A stretch of DNA of 64,000 nt. Source: Cryomorphaceae bacterium (GTDB lineage: Bacteria; Bacteroidota; Bacteroidia; Flavobacteriales_D; Parvicellaceae). Positions 26,081-36,692 of this stretch are shown here, in pieces. Positions within the stretch are counted from its first letter, which is position 1; each line of letters begins with the position of its first letter. The notes beneath the pieces were generated by a model. That model did not search any database. It was given only the letters and a program-made list of their open reading frames with translations, and was not told the origin of the DNA. The stretch is from the NCBI GenBank assembly GCA_905182525.1, contig CAJJBV010000006.1, forward strand, positions 62,001-126,000. The letters are read 5' to 3'. Both the position numbers and the translations under genes were made by a program.

Positions 26081-26802
26081 TTGTAGGTTTTTTTATCCCA
26101 TTGGTATTCACTAGGATAAATACTTTGTGAAAAACACATAAAAGTAGAAAGTGAACAAAGCATTATAAAAGAATAAAGAAACCATGCTATTCTATGGTAA
26201 CCAAAATATCCCATATCTACTTCAGCACCATTTAAAATTAACCACGTGGGTGTAAAAGCTGCTATTAAAAAAGCAGTTATTCCTACAGTAGCTATCATGG
26301 ACTCTAAACTTTTCAATGGAAGAGCTAATAGCTTTTTAAACCAACCTAAATCATCTCCCCATTTGTGAACTAATAAAAATTCTTTGTTTTTTAAGGGAAT
26401 AAACAATAAAGGATCTTTATTACAATCTTCTAAGTCGAAAGCTTGTGATGGAGCTAGTATAAAAAACTGTTCTACTGTAATATTGTTTTCTTTTTCAATT
26501 TCTTTAATTTTAAAAATAGCTTCTTTAGGAATTTGATTTTTAAAATATTTTGTGGGTAAGAATCTTAAACGATACTGAGTAGCAATATTTTTAATGGATT
26601 TTAAATTAAATATTGAATAATTTTTTTTAGAATTTATTTCAGCAAAATAATTTTTTGAGTTGTAATTAGAAAGGTTTTTTTCAATAGAAGCTTCTAGATT
26701 AAATCGTCTTTTAATTGCTTATTAACTCGAATTTAATAAAGCGTTTTCCCTAACACTTCTAACTTTAATTAATTCTTTCTCAATATCAATATTTTGAAAC
26801 AT
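26077..26802 (-). pseudogene. Conserved membrane protein of unknown function, interrupted by two stops
   Basis: The ATG at 26802 starts MFQNIDIEKELIKVRSVRENALLNSS, then TAA TAA (26719-26724) interrupts the same frame. Reading continues uninterrupted through QYRLRFLPTKYFKNQIPKEA, LAPSQAFDLEDCNKDPLLFIPL and LLVHKWGDDLGWFKK. Two membrane helices follow, ending EYQWDKKTYN. I do not recognise a named family, though the central block looks conserved in Bacteroidota. Two compensating one-base errors would also remove the stops, so it may be intact in reality. If not, translation might restart downstream and leave the soluble part and helices. Confidence 0.6.
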
Positions 26803-26881
26803 ATATAGATAATTTTAATTAAAAGTAAAAACAATTAAACTCATTTTAAGTTTTGTTTAATTATTAAAAATAAAAATTGTT

Positions 26882-27634
26882 CTAATTATTTTTTATTAAT
26901 CTTTTTTGGTATTTGCTTTGAACAATATCTACAAAAACAAGAATAACTATTATAAAATAGAATGTTGTCTTATTCATCGAATGAATAGAACTATCTAAAA
27001 TAATTAACTCTGCTTTTTCTCCACCCTCAGTTAAAAGCATTACGCCAACTAGAAATAAAATAAAGAGTCCTAAAACTTCATACTTTCTGTTTTTTTGTAA
27101 AAAGTCCGAAACTTTATTTGCTGCTAGTATCATAAGAATTCCACCCACTACAATAGAAATGGCCATAATTAAAAAATTATCTGTCAGTGCCATTGCACTT
27201 AGTATAGAATCAAAAGAAAATACTAGATTCATTAAGACAATCATAAATATAACTTTAGATGTTGATTCTTTTTCTGTAGAAGTTTCCTTGTTTTGAAAAC
27301 TAATCATATGCCAAATTTCTTTAATTGAAGTGTATAGAATAAACCCACCCCCCAAAAGAATTATAAGACTATGTAAATTCATTTTAAAGGAAATAATATC
27401 AGAACTAATATTTAAAAAGGGGTCTTTAAACTTCTCAACTAAATTCACAAGAATAAATAACAATGCTAATCTTAAAATAATTGCTATTGAAATACCTAAT
27501 TTTCTTACAAATTCTTGTTTTATTAAAGGAGCTTTTTTAGATTCTAGAGCTATGTAAAGTAAATTGTCAAATCCTAAAACAATTTGTAAAATAATAAGCA
27601 TAATAAGTGTACCAATAATTTCAGCTATTTCCAT
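26882..27634 (-). CDS. TerC/Alx family integral membrane protein
   Basis: The 250-residue protein has seven or so membrane helices and the TerC signature at the N-terminus, LQIVLGFDNLLYIALESKKAP. A second acidic helix is MNLVFSFDSILSAMAL, and NFLIMAISIVVGGILMILAANKVSDFL follows. The two Asp-bearing helices are thought to bind metal ions. Members are linked to manganese export under alkaline conditions and, less clearly, tellurium resistance or handling of exported metalloproteins. No neighbouring ter genes are present and no riboswitch is evident upstream. Confidence 0.88.
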   Translation of the reverse strand: MEIAEIIGTLIMLIILQIVLGFDNLLYIALESKKAPLIKQEFVRKLGISIAIILRLALLFILVNLVEKFKDPFLNISSDIISFKMNLHSLIILLGGGFILYTSIKEIWHMISFQNKETSTEKESTSKVIFMIVLMNLVFSFDSILSAMALTDNFLIMAISIVVGGILMILAANKVSDFLQKNRKYEVLGLFILFLVGVMLLTEGGEKAELIILDSSIHSMNKTTFYFIIVILVFVDIVQSKYQKRLIKNN

Positions 27635-27702
27635 GATAATTCAAAGAAAGTAAAAATCAATTAATTATGAGAGTATAGATAATTTATTTTAATCAAATTA
27701 AT

Positions 27703-28614
27703 TTAAAAATACAACCATTTAAATTGACTATTATTTTGAAATAAAACTGCAGGAGCAGGAAGTTTAATAATTGAAAAAGAATTAACAATTAATTTTAGAA
27801 ATTTATTTTTTATCTCTATTTCACTTAAATCTATGTCAAAACTTAATATAAATTGAGACTGTCTTTCTAAATTATTACAATCCAAACAATCTAAATTTGG
27901 ATTATTTCGAGCCCCTGTAAATCCATCAATTGAATAACCTATCGAAAGATTTAAGAATTTAAAAATTTTTAGTTTTTCTTGAAGTCTTGTGTTAAAATCA
28001 AAGTTGAGCCAATACGTTTGGCCGTTGTAATCTTTAAATATTCTTTCTAATGAATTTTCTCCTAGTAATGACGGTCTATATTTTGCAAATCCTGTCTGGT
28101 GAGATGAGAACTTTAATTTTAGAGCTTGTCTTTTTAATTTTTTTTCTTGTCCATAATATAGTGTAGTACCAATAAGATTTGAAATTAAATCATAATTTGA
28201 AAATCCCCATTGTTTTGAAAATCCATCAAAAACTTCAATACCAACCATGTAAAGAAAGCTGTAGGCAGAAGCTTTAAAAAGACTTTCTGATATTTTTCTT
28301 TTTTTAAGAAACAAATGACTTTTTCTAGCTACATGATATGAAGAATAAACATGCCCAATTTTATCTATTTGGTTCCACTCATTAAAGTCATTAAAAAAAT
28401 GAAATGAAGACTGAGGATATTTTTTATACCACAAATTATATAAACCAACATAGGATGTTGTAGTAGCACTAATTAATGATGCTTTTAAAATATTTTCTTT
28501 ATTAAGTAAGCTATCTTTTTTTGAAATTTCATTACCTAAATATTTTCCAGAAACAAATAAAAAAAGTACTAAAAAAAGATAAACTTTTATTTTTCGAAGT
28601 TTATAAAATTTCAT
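27703..28614 (-). CDS. DUF2279 family protein
   Basis: The 303-residue protein begins with a membrane segment or signal peptide (VYLFLVLFLFVSGKYLG). It matches DUF2279, with FNEWNQIDKIGHVYSSYHVA, a helix bearing VGIEVFDGFSKQWGFSNYDLISNLIGTTLYYGQE, and a later SLERIFKDYNGQTYWLNFD block. The family is common in Bacteroidota and may be a membrane-associated enzyme or barrel-linked protein; its function is not established. It lies immediately before a decayed outer-membrane protein gene in the same direction. Confidence 0.78.
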   Translation of the reverse strand: MKFYKLRKIKVYLFLVLFLFVSGKYLGNEISKKDSLLNKENILKASLISATTTSYVGLYNLWYKKYPQSSFHFFNDFNEWNQIDKIGHVYSSYHVARKSHLFLKKRKISESLFKASAYSFLYMVGIEVFDGFSKQWGFSNYDLISNLIGTTLYYGQEKKLKRQALKLKFSSHQTGFAKYRPSLLGENSLERIFKDYNGQTYWLNFDFNTRLQEKLKIFKFLNLSIGYSIDGFTGARNNPNLDCLDCNNLERQSQFILSFDIDLSEIEIKNKFLKLIVNSFSIIKLPAPAVLFQNNSQFKWLYF

Positions 28615-28620
28615 AAACGG

Positions 28621-29446
28621 TTATTTCATCATCTTTTTAAGATAATCCGTTCCATTGATAACCAATCTCACAAAAATGGAGTTTTGCATTCCCCACGGTT
28701 TCAAATCTTCAGAAAAATTTGTTTGTGAAAATTGTCCGTGATAACCTAAGTCAAAAGAAACATCTTTATTTATAAAATAGTTTAGTACAAATCCGCTTCC
28801 AAATCCAATTCCATATCCTTGAGGGTTTTGAGATTGACCAGAACTATTCGATACTGTTATGAATATAGGATAGGTTGTCTGTCTATTACTACATAGTTTT
28901 CTTTTAATTCTACATTAATTAATTGAAAAAATATAGGTACATATAAAGAGAAGTTATATTCTTTGAAAATATTTTTTTGGTACCCCAATATTGATCATAT
29001 TCCTTTTTTCTTTGCCAATTATAGCAAATTGCTTGTAATCTGGATCAGTAGACATATTATTTGTATTATCTACAGCTACAACCACAACATTCTTGAACTT
29101 TAAGCTGTGCAAAATTTATATCAATATATATTTTAGATTTCTCTTTTTCTTTTCCAATATGAATTCCTATTTCTGTTCCAGGATTATATTTTATATTATT
29201 TGGAAATGAAATACTTTCTATTGGATAACCTTTAAATTCATTTGAATCATTTAAACTATAATAATTATTATTATTATTTAAAATAGTCTGAACACCATTT
29301 GAAGTTACATTTCCCTCATATAAAGATGCTGTATTTTTATTGCCTAAGTAAGTCCCCGCATTTATTCCAAAAATTAGCTTACTTTTTTCTTGGGCTAAAA
29401 TAAAATATGGAAACACTACTAAAAATAAAATAAACTTTCTCATCAC
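28621..29446 (-). pseudogene. Outer-membrane beta-barrel protein, multiply frameshifted
   Basis: The intact first 126 residues start with a signal peptide (MMRKFILFLVVFPYFILAQ) and LIFGINAGTYLGN, typical of Bacteroidota outer-membrane barrels. The frame stops at 29066. Further coding is recognisable in other frames: DPDYKQFAIIGKEKRNMINIG, SLYVPIFFQLI, then in a third change GYGIGFGSGFVLNYF, FDLGYHGQFS and a terminal KKMMK before TAA at 28621. At least three indels are needed, so this is either a real pseudogene or badly assembled. It would have been about 270 residues. Confidence 0.65.
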
Positions 29447-31399
29447 TAATAATTTATTAAGAAATCAATTTTTTCATTAATATTCTTGTTGGCTAAAAAT
29501 TGCTCTTCTAAATCTGCTGCAAATGGAACAGGAGTATCTAAACTCGCACATCGTATAATAGGAGCATCTAAGTATTCAAAACAATTTTCATTAATTAAAG
29601 AAGAAATCTCTCCACCAATTCCACCTGTAAGACAATCTTCATGAACTATAAGTACTCTATTTGTTTTCTTAACAGATTTAAAAATAGAATCTTTATCTAA
29701 TGGCAATAGAGTCCTAAGATCTAAAATATCTGCATTAATATTTTTTTCATCAATAGCTTTCTTCGCCCAATGAACTCCCATTCCGTAAGTAATTATACTT
29801 AGTTGATCACCTTCATTAACTAATTTTGCTTTTCCAATTGGAGTTGTGTAATAATTCTCAGGAACTAACCCTGTTAAACTTCTGTAAAGAGCTTTGTGTT
29901 CGAAAATCATTACTGGATTAGGATCTTCAATAGCTGCTAGCATTAATCCTTTGGCATCTTCAGGCGAGGAAGGATACAAAACTTTAAGACCAGGAGTATG
30001 AACAAACCAAGCTTCATTACTTTGAGAATGAAAAGGTCCTGCCCCAACACCTGCTCCAGTAGGCATTCTTATCACAACGTCAGCATTTTGCCCCCACCTG
30101 TAATGTAACTTAGCCAAGTTGTTTATAATTTGATTAAATCCAACAGTTACAAAATCTGCAAATTGCATTTCCATAATAGCTTTTTTGTTTTTTAGTGATA
30201 GCCCTAAAGCTGCACCAACTATTGCAGATTCACATAGTGGTGTATTTCTAACTCTATTTTTACCAAATTTTTCAATAAACCCTTCTGTCATTTTAAATAC
30301 TCCACCATATTCAGCAATATCTTGCCCCATAATAACAGAATTCTCAAACTTTTCCATTCCTTGAAATAATCCTTGTGATAATGCATCAATAAATCTAATT
30401 TCCTTTTTATCTCCTAAATTATATTGGCCATTAAAAATGTAGTTTTTATAAATGTCATTTAACTCAGAATTTAAATCTGCTGTAATTTTAGGAGTTGAGA
30501 ATGCTTTTAGCCATGCATTATTAATATCATCTTTTATTAGTTTTTTGATATCATCAATTTCATTTTTTGAAAGAATTTCATTGTTTAAAATTTCAGTCTC
30601 CAATTTTAAAATAGGATCTTTTAACTTCCACTTATCTTGTAATCCTTTAGGATAATATTTTGTTCCAGAAGCTTCTTCATGGCCTCTCATTCTAAATGTC
30701 AATGCTTCAACTAAAAATGGTTCAGAATTTTTAATTTGTAAGTTTTTTACTTTTTTAATGCAATCATAAACTTTCAAAACATCATTTCCATCTACCTGTT
30801 CTGTTTTCATTCCATATCCAATTCCTTTGTCTATAAATTGTTTGCAATTAAATTGTTCTTTAGATGGTGTAGAAAGTCCCCATTGGTTATTTTCAATAAC
30901 AAAAATTACTGGTAATTGCCAAACAGATGCTACGTTTAAGGCTTCATGAAAATCACCTTCGCTTGCTCCTCCATCCCCTGAAAATACTAGAACTGATTTA
31001 TTAGTTTTATCTATTTTTTCTGACAAAGCAATTCCACAAGCAATTCCTAGTTGAGGACCTAAGTGAGAAATCATTCCAACAATTTTATGTTCCATTGTTC
31101 CAAAATGAAAGGACCTATCTCTTCCTTTTGTAAAACCATCAATTTTACCTTGAAATTGACAAAAAAGTTTGTAAAGTTCAACCTTTCTAGTAGTAAAAAC
31201 TCCTAAATTTCTATGCATGGGTAAAATAAACTCTTCATTATCCATTGCTAAAGTTGAACCAACAGAGATTGCTTCTTGACCAACTCCCGAAAACCACTTA
31301 GAAATTTTACCTTGTCTTAAAAGAATTAGCATTTTTTCTTCTATCAACCTTGGAATTAATAAAGCTTTTAATGTATTTATTATTTGAGGTCTTATTCAT
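29446..31399 (-). CDS. Fused 2-oxoacid dehydrogenase E1 (alpha-beta), N-terminal frameshift
   Basis: This thiamine-diphosphate enzyme decarboxylates a 2-oxoacid (branched-chain or pyruvate) and passes the acyl group to E2. Residues 1-320 are the alpha part: MIEEKMLILLRQGKISKWFSG, the ThDP motif GDGGASEGDFHEALNVASVW and RMRGHEEASG. The rest is the beta part: GAALGLSL, MQFADFVTVGFNQIIN, RMPTGAGVGAGPFHSQS and EDCLTGGIGGEI. The alpha and beta fusion is usual for Bacteroidota. A TTG at 31347 gives an open start, but family-like residues YIKALLIPR continue upstream to ATG 31399 only with a one-base shift near 31370, so I take 31399 as the probable start. No E2 or E3 gene is in the window. Confidence 0.87.
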
Positions 31400-31577
31400 G
31401 AAAAATAAAAGTAATCTTTAAATTATATAGTGCAGTTTAAATTTATTAATATTTTTAGTTTTCAGATTAGATTAATAATAATTAGCTTAATTGTTGATTA
31501 ATTTTATTTTTAAAAATACTGAACGAGTTTGTTTTATTTAATTAAATTTAATTAATAATAAATATAATTTTTATTGA

Positions 31578-33814
31578 TGAAAAATTTTCCTTTAATACAT
31601 TTAATTACATTCTTTAATATTTTCTTGTGCTTCTACAAGCATATTTGCAACTCCATTTGTTGGTGGAGATTTTAAAATTACAATGACTAATAATGGTGCC
31701 TAGTTCAAGTAATTATGACATTCAATTAAGGCTTGTATAGAGATGATGTAAATGGTCATAGTTAATCATGCCGTCTACTGTAACTATTGGAATATATCAA
31801 ATTGGAACTAATATTCTTCAAACTACTAAAGTTCTTTATTTAGATAATAATACTGGGACTATTGTTCCTTTAGGTGACGCATGTTTTTCACCTAATCCAT
31901 TAGTTATTAGAGTAGAAGAGGGTGTTTACAATGGGTTAACTTCCACCGTTTTACCCAATTTTTCCATGGGTTATTATATACAATATCAAACTTGTTGTAG
32001 AAATGCTTCAGTTACTAATTTAGCTGATCCAGATTGATGGAATATCAATTTTTGCAATAATTCCAGATCCAGCACTTGGACAAAATTCTAGTCCAGATTT
32101 TGGTAATTATCCTAATGATGCATATTTCTGTTTAAACAGTACTAATAGTTTTATTTGGCCTGTTACTGATCCAGATGGTGATTCTTTGGTTTTTTCATTA
32201 GTTCAGCCTTAAATGATGGCAATGGTGCAACTAATGGAAATTCACTCAGGTACTGGAGCATATCCATTTTATCCAACTTGCATTTATGCTGCTGGATATA
32301 GTCTTACATCCTTAGGTCCTGGGACGCCACCTTTTACAATTAATTCTGTTACTGGCGAAATTTCTGGATCACCAGCTATAATTGGAAATTTTGTATTTGC
32401 TGTGAGAGTCGAAGAATATAGAAATGGAGTTAAAATTGGTGAGGTTAGAAGAGACGTTCAATATGCTGTAGAACCACTTTGTACAACAGTAACTCCTCCA
32501 TTTATTTCTATTAATAATGATGTTGATTCTTCTGGTATTTCATCGGATACACTTTCAATTATAATTAATGTAAAAGATAGTTTATGCTTTGACTTAGAAT
32601 TTGGAGTTAGCCAGAATGGTATAATTAATGATACTAGTAAAATGTTTTTAAAACTAACTTCAAATAATTTTGATTTAACAGGCTCTTTTGTTCAGCCTAA
32701 TGCTGATACAGTTTCAGTAGGGTCAAATAATACATTCTTATCATATTATAATTGGGAAAATATTTCAGGAGATACAGTGTTTTTTAATTTGGACACTAAT
32801 AATACTGGAGTTGACAGTGGCTATATAGAATTTACTGGATTTGGGTATTTTAGATATTGCTGGCAAGCTCCTTGTGAATCATTTGATTCTACATTTAATA
32901 TTTTAGTTGATGCTTATTCTAAAGATTGTAGTGGGATTAATCGATCGCAAAAGAATATATGAGCGTTGAGGATCGTTCAAAAAAGATCCTCCTATCGTAT
33001 GTCTTATAACTCAGATTATTTACAGAAACTTGCATGACGTATTAGCAATTGAACTTTAATGATAACTGTTTTTAGAAGCTATGTCTATTGATTTTCTAGC
33101 ATACACGATACTGCCAGATATCTGTTTTTGATCCTTTTAGGCGATTCAGAGCCTCAAAGAAATGCATTTTGGGACTCATTTTTTGATTTTGAAGCAATAT
33201 ACCAACCACCTTTATATAACAACGTAACTGGGAAATACTATTATGAAAATTTTAATGATTCGATTACTATATTTTCAATGAATGGATTTTCTCATCATGG
33301 ATAATATTTCTTCTGCTGTTCAGATCAGTTGGAATGAGGTTTTGTTTACTCCTGACTTGTAAGTTTATAAAAATACGTGACTCTAATTCAAGACTCCAGA
33401 AATTATCCAGGTTAAACTTATTAAGACATTTTCAACTATTTGTGTTCTGATACATTATTTGGCTAATACAAAAATTACTATTGAATTACCTAATGGAGAA
33501 GAAAAAGACATTCCAAATGTTTTCACACCGAATGGAGATTTAGAAAATGATGTATTTAAGTTAAAAGATACATTAAACGATCCATGCTTTGATTTTATGA
33601 GTATTAGAATATATAACCGTTGGGGACAATTGGTTTTTGAAGATCAATGATCCAAATTTTAATTGGGATGGTAATTTAAAAAATGGAAAAGAATGTAAAT
33701 CTGGATCATATTTAATAATTATAAATGGTGAATATGGTAGTATTTATAATAGCGAAGGAAGAAGAGAACGGAATTGCTGTTAAAGATGAATTTTGGATTC
33801 AATTACTTAGGTAA
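31578..33814 (+). pseudogene. T9SS type B (gliding-motility CTD) surface protein, heavily frameshifted
   Basis: A coding signal runs for 2.2 kb through many frame changes. The ATG at 31578 begins MKNFPLIHLITFFNIF and shifts into STSIFATPFVGGDFKITMTNNG. Then come intact stretches at 31768-32037 (VTIGIYQIGTNI, YYIQYQTCCRNASV) and 32213-32962 (SVTGEISGSPAIIGNFVFAVRVEEYRNG). After that the sequence is scrambled to about 33458. The end is a type B C-terminal domain: IPNVFTPNGDLENDVF, IRIYNRWGQLVFE, then after another shift FNWDGNLKNGKECKSGSYLIII and FWIQLLR. At least eight shifts are required. It was a large cell-surface T9SS cargo related to adhesins. It overlaps bshA by about 12 bases. Confidence 0.75.
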
Positions 33815-34937
33815 TAATCTAACACATTCTCTGTATAAATTTTCATATCTAGGTAAAATAATTTCTATATCAAATTTCTTAGCTTGATTTAAAGCATTGG
33901 ACTTGAATTTTTCTAATGTATCATTGATTAGATAGTATTTTGAGTGCGTTTATTGTCATTTGATTGGTATCTCCAACTTCATTTAACAGCCCACTTTCTT
34001 CATGAATTACAACTTCCGGAATTCCACCAGAATTACTCGCAATAACTGGAACGCTACAAGCCATAGCTTCTAGAGCTGATAATCCAAAACTTTCTTTTGA
34101 AGAAGGTAGTATGAATAAATCGGAAATATTTAGAACTTCTTTAGTTGATTTAAGACTTCCTAAGAAGAAAATATTTTCTTTAAAATCAGATTTTCTAGAT
34201 ATTTTCTCCAATCTAGGTCTCTCAGGTCCGTCACCTACTAAAATTAGTTTTACTTCTGTCTTTTTTGAAATTTCTTCAAAAGTTGTCAAAACATCTTCAA
34301 TTCTTTTAACTTTTCTAAAGTTGGAAACGTGACATATTATTTTTTCATTATTGGGAGCAAATCTTCTTTTATAAAATTCATTATTGTCAAGTTTATATTC
34401 ATTTAAGCATATAAAGTTTGGAATTACTTTAATTTCTTTTTTAATATCAAATAATTCATGGGTTTCTTTTTTTAGACTTTCTGAAACAGCAGTAACCATA
34501 TTAGAATGATTAATGGAGAAATTAATAACAGGTTCAAAAGATGGGTCTTTTCCAACTAAAGTTATATCCGTCCCATGGAGAGTTGTAATAAAAGGAATTT
34601 TTATTCCTTGATCTTTGAGGATTTGTTGAGCCATATATGCTGCTGACGCATGGGGAATAGCATAATGTACATGAAGAAGGTCAAGCTTTTCAAATTTAAC
34701 AACATCAACTAATTTACTAGTAAGAACTTGCTCGTATGGAGTAAATTTAAATAATGGATAATCAGAAGTTCTTACTTCGTGATAAAAAATATTTTTTCTA
34801 AGTTCACCTAGTCTAACTGGTTCACTATAGGTAATAAAATGTATTTCATGGCCTTTTTTAGATAAGGCTTTTCCTAATTCTGTTGCTACAATTCCGCTCC
34901 CACCAAAAGTAGGATACAATACAATCCCAATTTTCAT
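33803..34937 (-). CDS. bshA: N-acetyl-alpha-D-glucosaminyl L-malate synthase, frameshift near the 3' end
   Basis: BshA starts bacillithiol synthesis by joining GlcNAc to L-malate. This GT4 glycosyltransferase begins MKIGIVLYPTFGGSGIVATELG and shows LDLLHVHYAIPHASAAYMA, TTLHGTDITLVG, IPNFI and the UDP-sugar motif SSKESFGLSALEAMACSVPVI. The open frame stops at 33921 after KILSNQ. One base shift continues it as NDTLEKFKSNALNQAKKFDIE to a stop at 33803, the normal C-terminus (about 377 residues). I therefore extend it and regard the break as a probable sequence error. A palindromic promoter region lies just upstream. Confidence 0.9.
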
Positions 34938-34943
34938 TCAATA

Positions 34944-34962
34944 TATATTTGAATCAAATATA
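34944..34962. promoter_or_regulatory. Perfect palindrome carrying two divergent -7 boxes (bshA / carboxylase)
   Basis: TATATTTGA-A-TCAAATATA is a 19-base perfect inverted repeat. Each arm contains TATATTTG, a TAnnTTTG -7 box reading outward on each strand, between divergent bshA (start 34937) and the carboxylase gene (start 35033). It may be two overlapping promoters, an operator, or both. Matching -33 elements are not obvious. Confidence 0.55.
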
Positions 34963-35032
34963 ACTTAATTGATTTACTAGAACATGCTGAATTCCCTATA
35001 TTAGCAATCAACAAAAATAATTTCATTAATCA

Positions 35033-36676
35033 ATGAATAATTCTGATAAAAAGTTAGGTTTCAATAAAAATGAAGATCAAATTAAAATGATGATTTCTTC
35101 CTTAAATCAAAAGCTAGATAAAATATATCTTGGTGGTGGAACTGAAAAAATTAAGAAACAAAAGTTAAAAGGAAAATTAACTGCTAGAGAAAGAATTGCT
35201 TTGTTATTGGACGATGATCTTTCAAGTATTGAAATTGGAGCTTTAGCTGGTTATCAAATGTATGAGCAACATGGCGGTTGCCCAGCGGGTGGTGTAGTTG
35301 TAAAGATGGGTTATATCCATAAAAAGCTTTGTATAGTTGTTGCTAATGATGCTACAGTAAAAGCTGGAGCTTGGTTTCCAATCACTGGGAAGAAAAATCT
35401 AAGAGCACAAGAAATAGCAATGGAAAATAGAATTCCAATAATCTATCTTGTTGATAGTGCAGGTGTTTATTTACCTCTTCAAGATGAAATATTTCCTGAC
35501 AAAGAGCATTTCGGAAGAATTTTCAGAAATAATGCAAAAATGAGTGCAATGGGAATTACTCAAATTGCAGCAGTAATGGGGAGCTGTGTTGCAGGAGGAG
35601 CCTATCTTCCAATTATGAGCGATGAGTCATTAATTGTTGAGAAAACAGGAACTATATTTTTAGCAGGTTCATATTTAGTAAAAGCAGCAGTTGGTGAGAT
35701 AATTGATAATGAAACACTAGGTGGAGCAACAACCCATTCTGAAATTAGTGGAGTTGTTGACTACAAATCTCCTAATGAAAAAACATGCTTAAAAACCATA
35801 AGAGATATTATGGATAAAATTCCCGATGGCAATAGTCTAAATTTAAATAAGTCAGTTTCTCAAAAGCCAAAACTAAAATTTGAAGATTTCTACGGTACTT
35901 TTCCATCTTCTAGATCGTCAAACTATGATACCAAGACTATACTTAATTTTTTCATTGATAACGCAGAATTTACAGAGTACAAAGCAGACTATGGTAAAAC
36001 AATAATTTGTGGTTACGCTAGAATTGACGGTTGGTCAGTTGGAATTGTTGCTAATCAAAGAAAAGTTGTTAAAACTGGGAAATCTGAAATGCAATTTGGA
36101 GGTGTTATTTATAGTGATAGCGCTAGCAAAGCTTCAAGATTTATAATGAATTGTAATCAAAAAAAGATTCCCTTGGTATTTTTTCAAGATGTGAGTGGAT
36201 TTATGGTAGGTAGTAGATCTGAGCACGGTGGAATTATAAAAGATGGTGCAAAAATGGTAAATGCAATGGCCAATTCAGTAGTTCCTAAGTTTACTATAGT
36301 TATGGGAAATTCTTATGGAGCTGGAAATTATGCAATGTGTGGAAAAGCTTACGATCCAAGACTTATAGTAGGTTGGCCAACGGCAGAAATTGCAGTTATG
36401 GGAGGAGAGCAAGCTGCTAAAGTTTTACTTCAAATTGAATTAGCATCGCTCAAATCTAAAGGCGAAGAAATAAGCAAGGAAAAAGAAAAAGAATTATTTA
36501 ACAATATTAAAAAAAGATATGATGATCAAATAAAGCCCTACTATGCGGCTTCAAGATTATGGATAGACGCTATTATCGACCCTAAGGACACAAGAAAGTG
36601 GATATCTATGGGTATAGAGGCAGCTAATAAAAATCCTGAAATCATGGAATATAAGACGGGAGTTATGCAAACTTAA
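35033..36676 (+). CDS. Acyl-CoA carboxylase beta subunit (carboxyltransferase)
   Basis: The 547-residue carboxyltransferase has the family's two crotonase-like halves. KLTARERIALLLD and SIEIGALAGYQMYEQHGG open the N-half, with the ATVKAGAWFPITGKKNLRAQEIAMENRIP segment and MGSCVAGGAYLPIMSDE. The C-half has FFQDVSGFMVGSRSEHGGIIKDGAKMVNAMAN and the GNSYGAGNYAMCGKAYDPR oxyanion region. It would carboxylate propionyl-CoA, methylcrotonyl-CoA or a similar substrate using a biotinylated partner subunit that is not in the window. The family resembles methylcrotonyl/propionyl carboxylases more than AccD. It is convergent with the acyl-CoA ligase gene. Confidence 0.9.
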   Translation: MNNSDKKLGFNKNEDQIKMMISSLNQKLDKIYLGGGTEKIKKQKLKGKLTARERIALLLDDDLSSIEIGALAGYQMYEQHGGCPAGGVVVKMGYIHKKLCIVVANDATVKAGAWFPITGKKNLRAQEIAMENRIPIIYLVDSAGVYLPLQDEIFPDKEHFGRIFRNNAKMSAMGITQIAAVMGSCVAGGAYLPIMSDESLIVEKTGTIFLAGSYLVKAAVGEIIDNETLGGATTHSEISGVVDYKSPNEKTCLKTIRDIMDKIPDGNSLNLNKSVSQKPKLKFEDFYGTFPSSRSSNYDTKTILNFFIDNAEFTEYKADYGKTIICGYARIDGWSVGIVANQRKVVKTGKSEMQFGGVIYSDSASKASRFIMNCNQKKIPLVFFQDVSGFMVGSRSEHGGIIKDGAKMVNAMANSVVPKFTIVMGNSYGAGNYAMCGKAYDPRLIVGWPTAEIAVMGGEQAAKVLLQIELASLKSKGEEISKEKEKELFNNIKKRYDDQIKPYYAASRLWIDAIIDPKDTRKWISMGIEAANKNPEIMEYKTGVMQT

Positions 36677-36692
36677 ATGGAAGAATTAAATT

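Noticed and set aside
32968-32991. 7-bp inverted repeat (GAGGATC / GATCCTC) as a terminator
   Set aside because: It has a 10-base loop and no T-run, and it lies within the decayed surface-protein gene.
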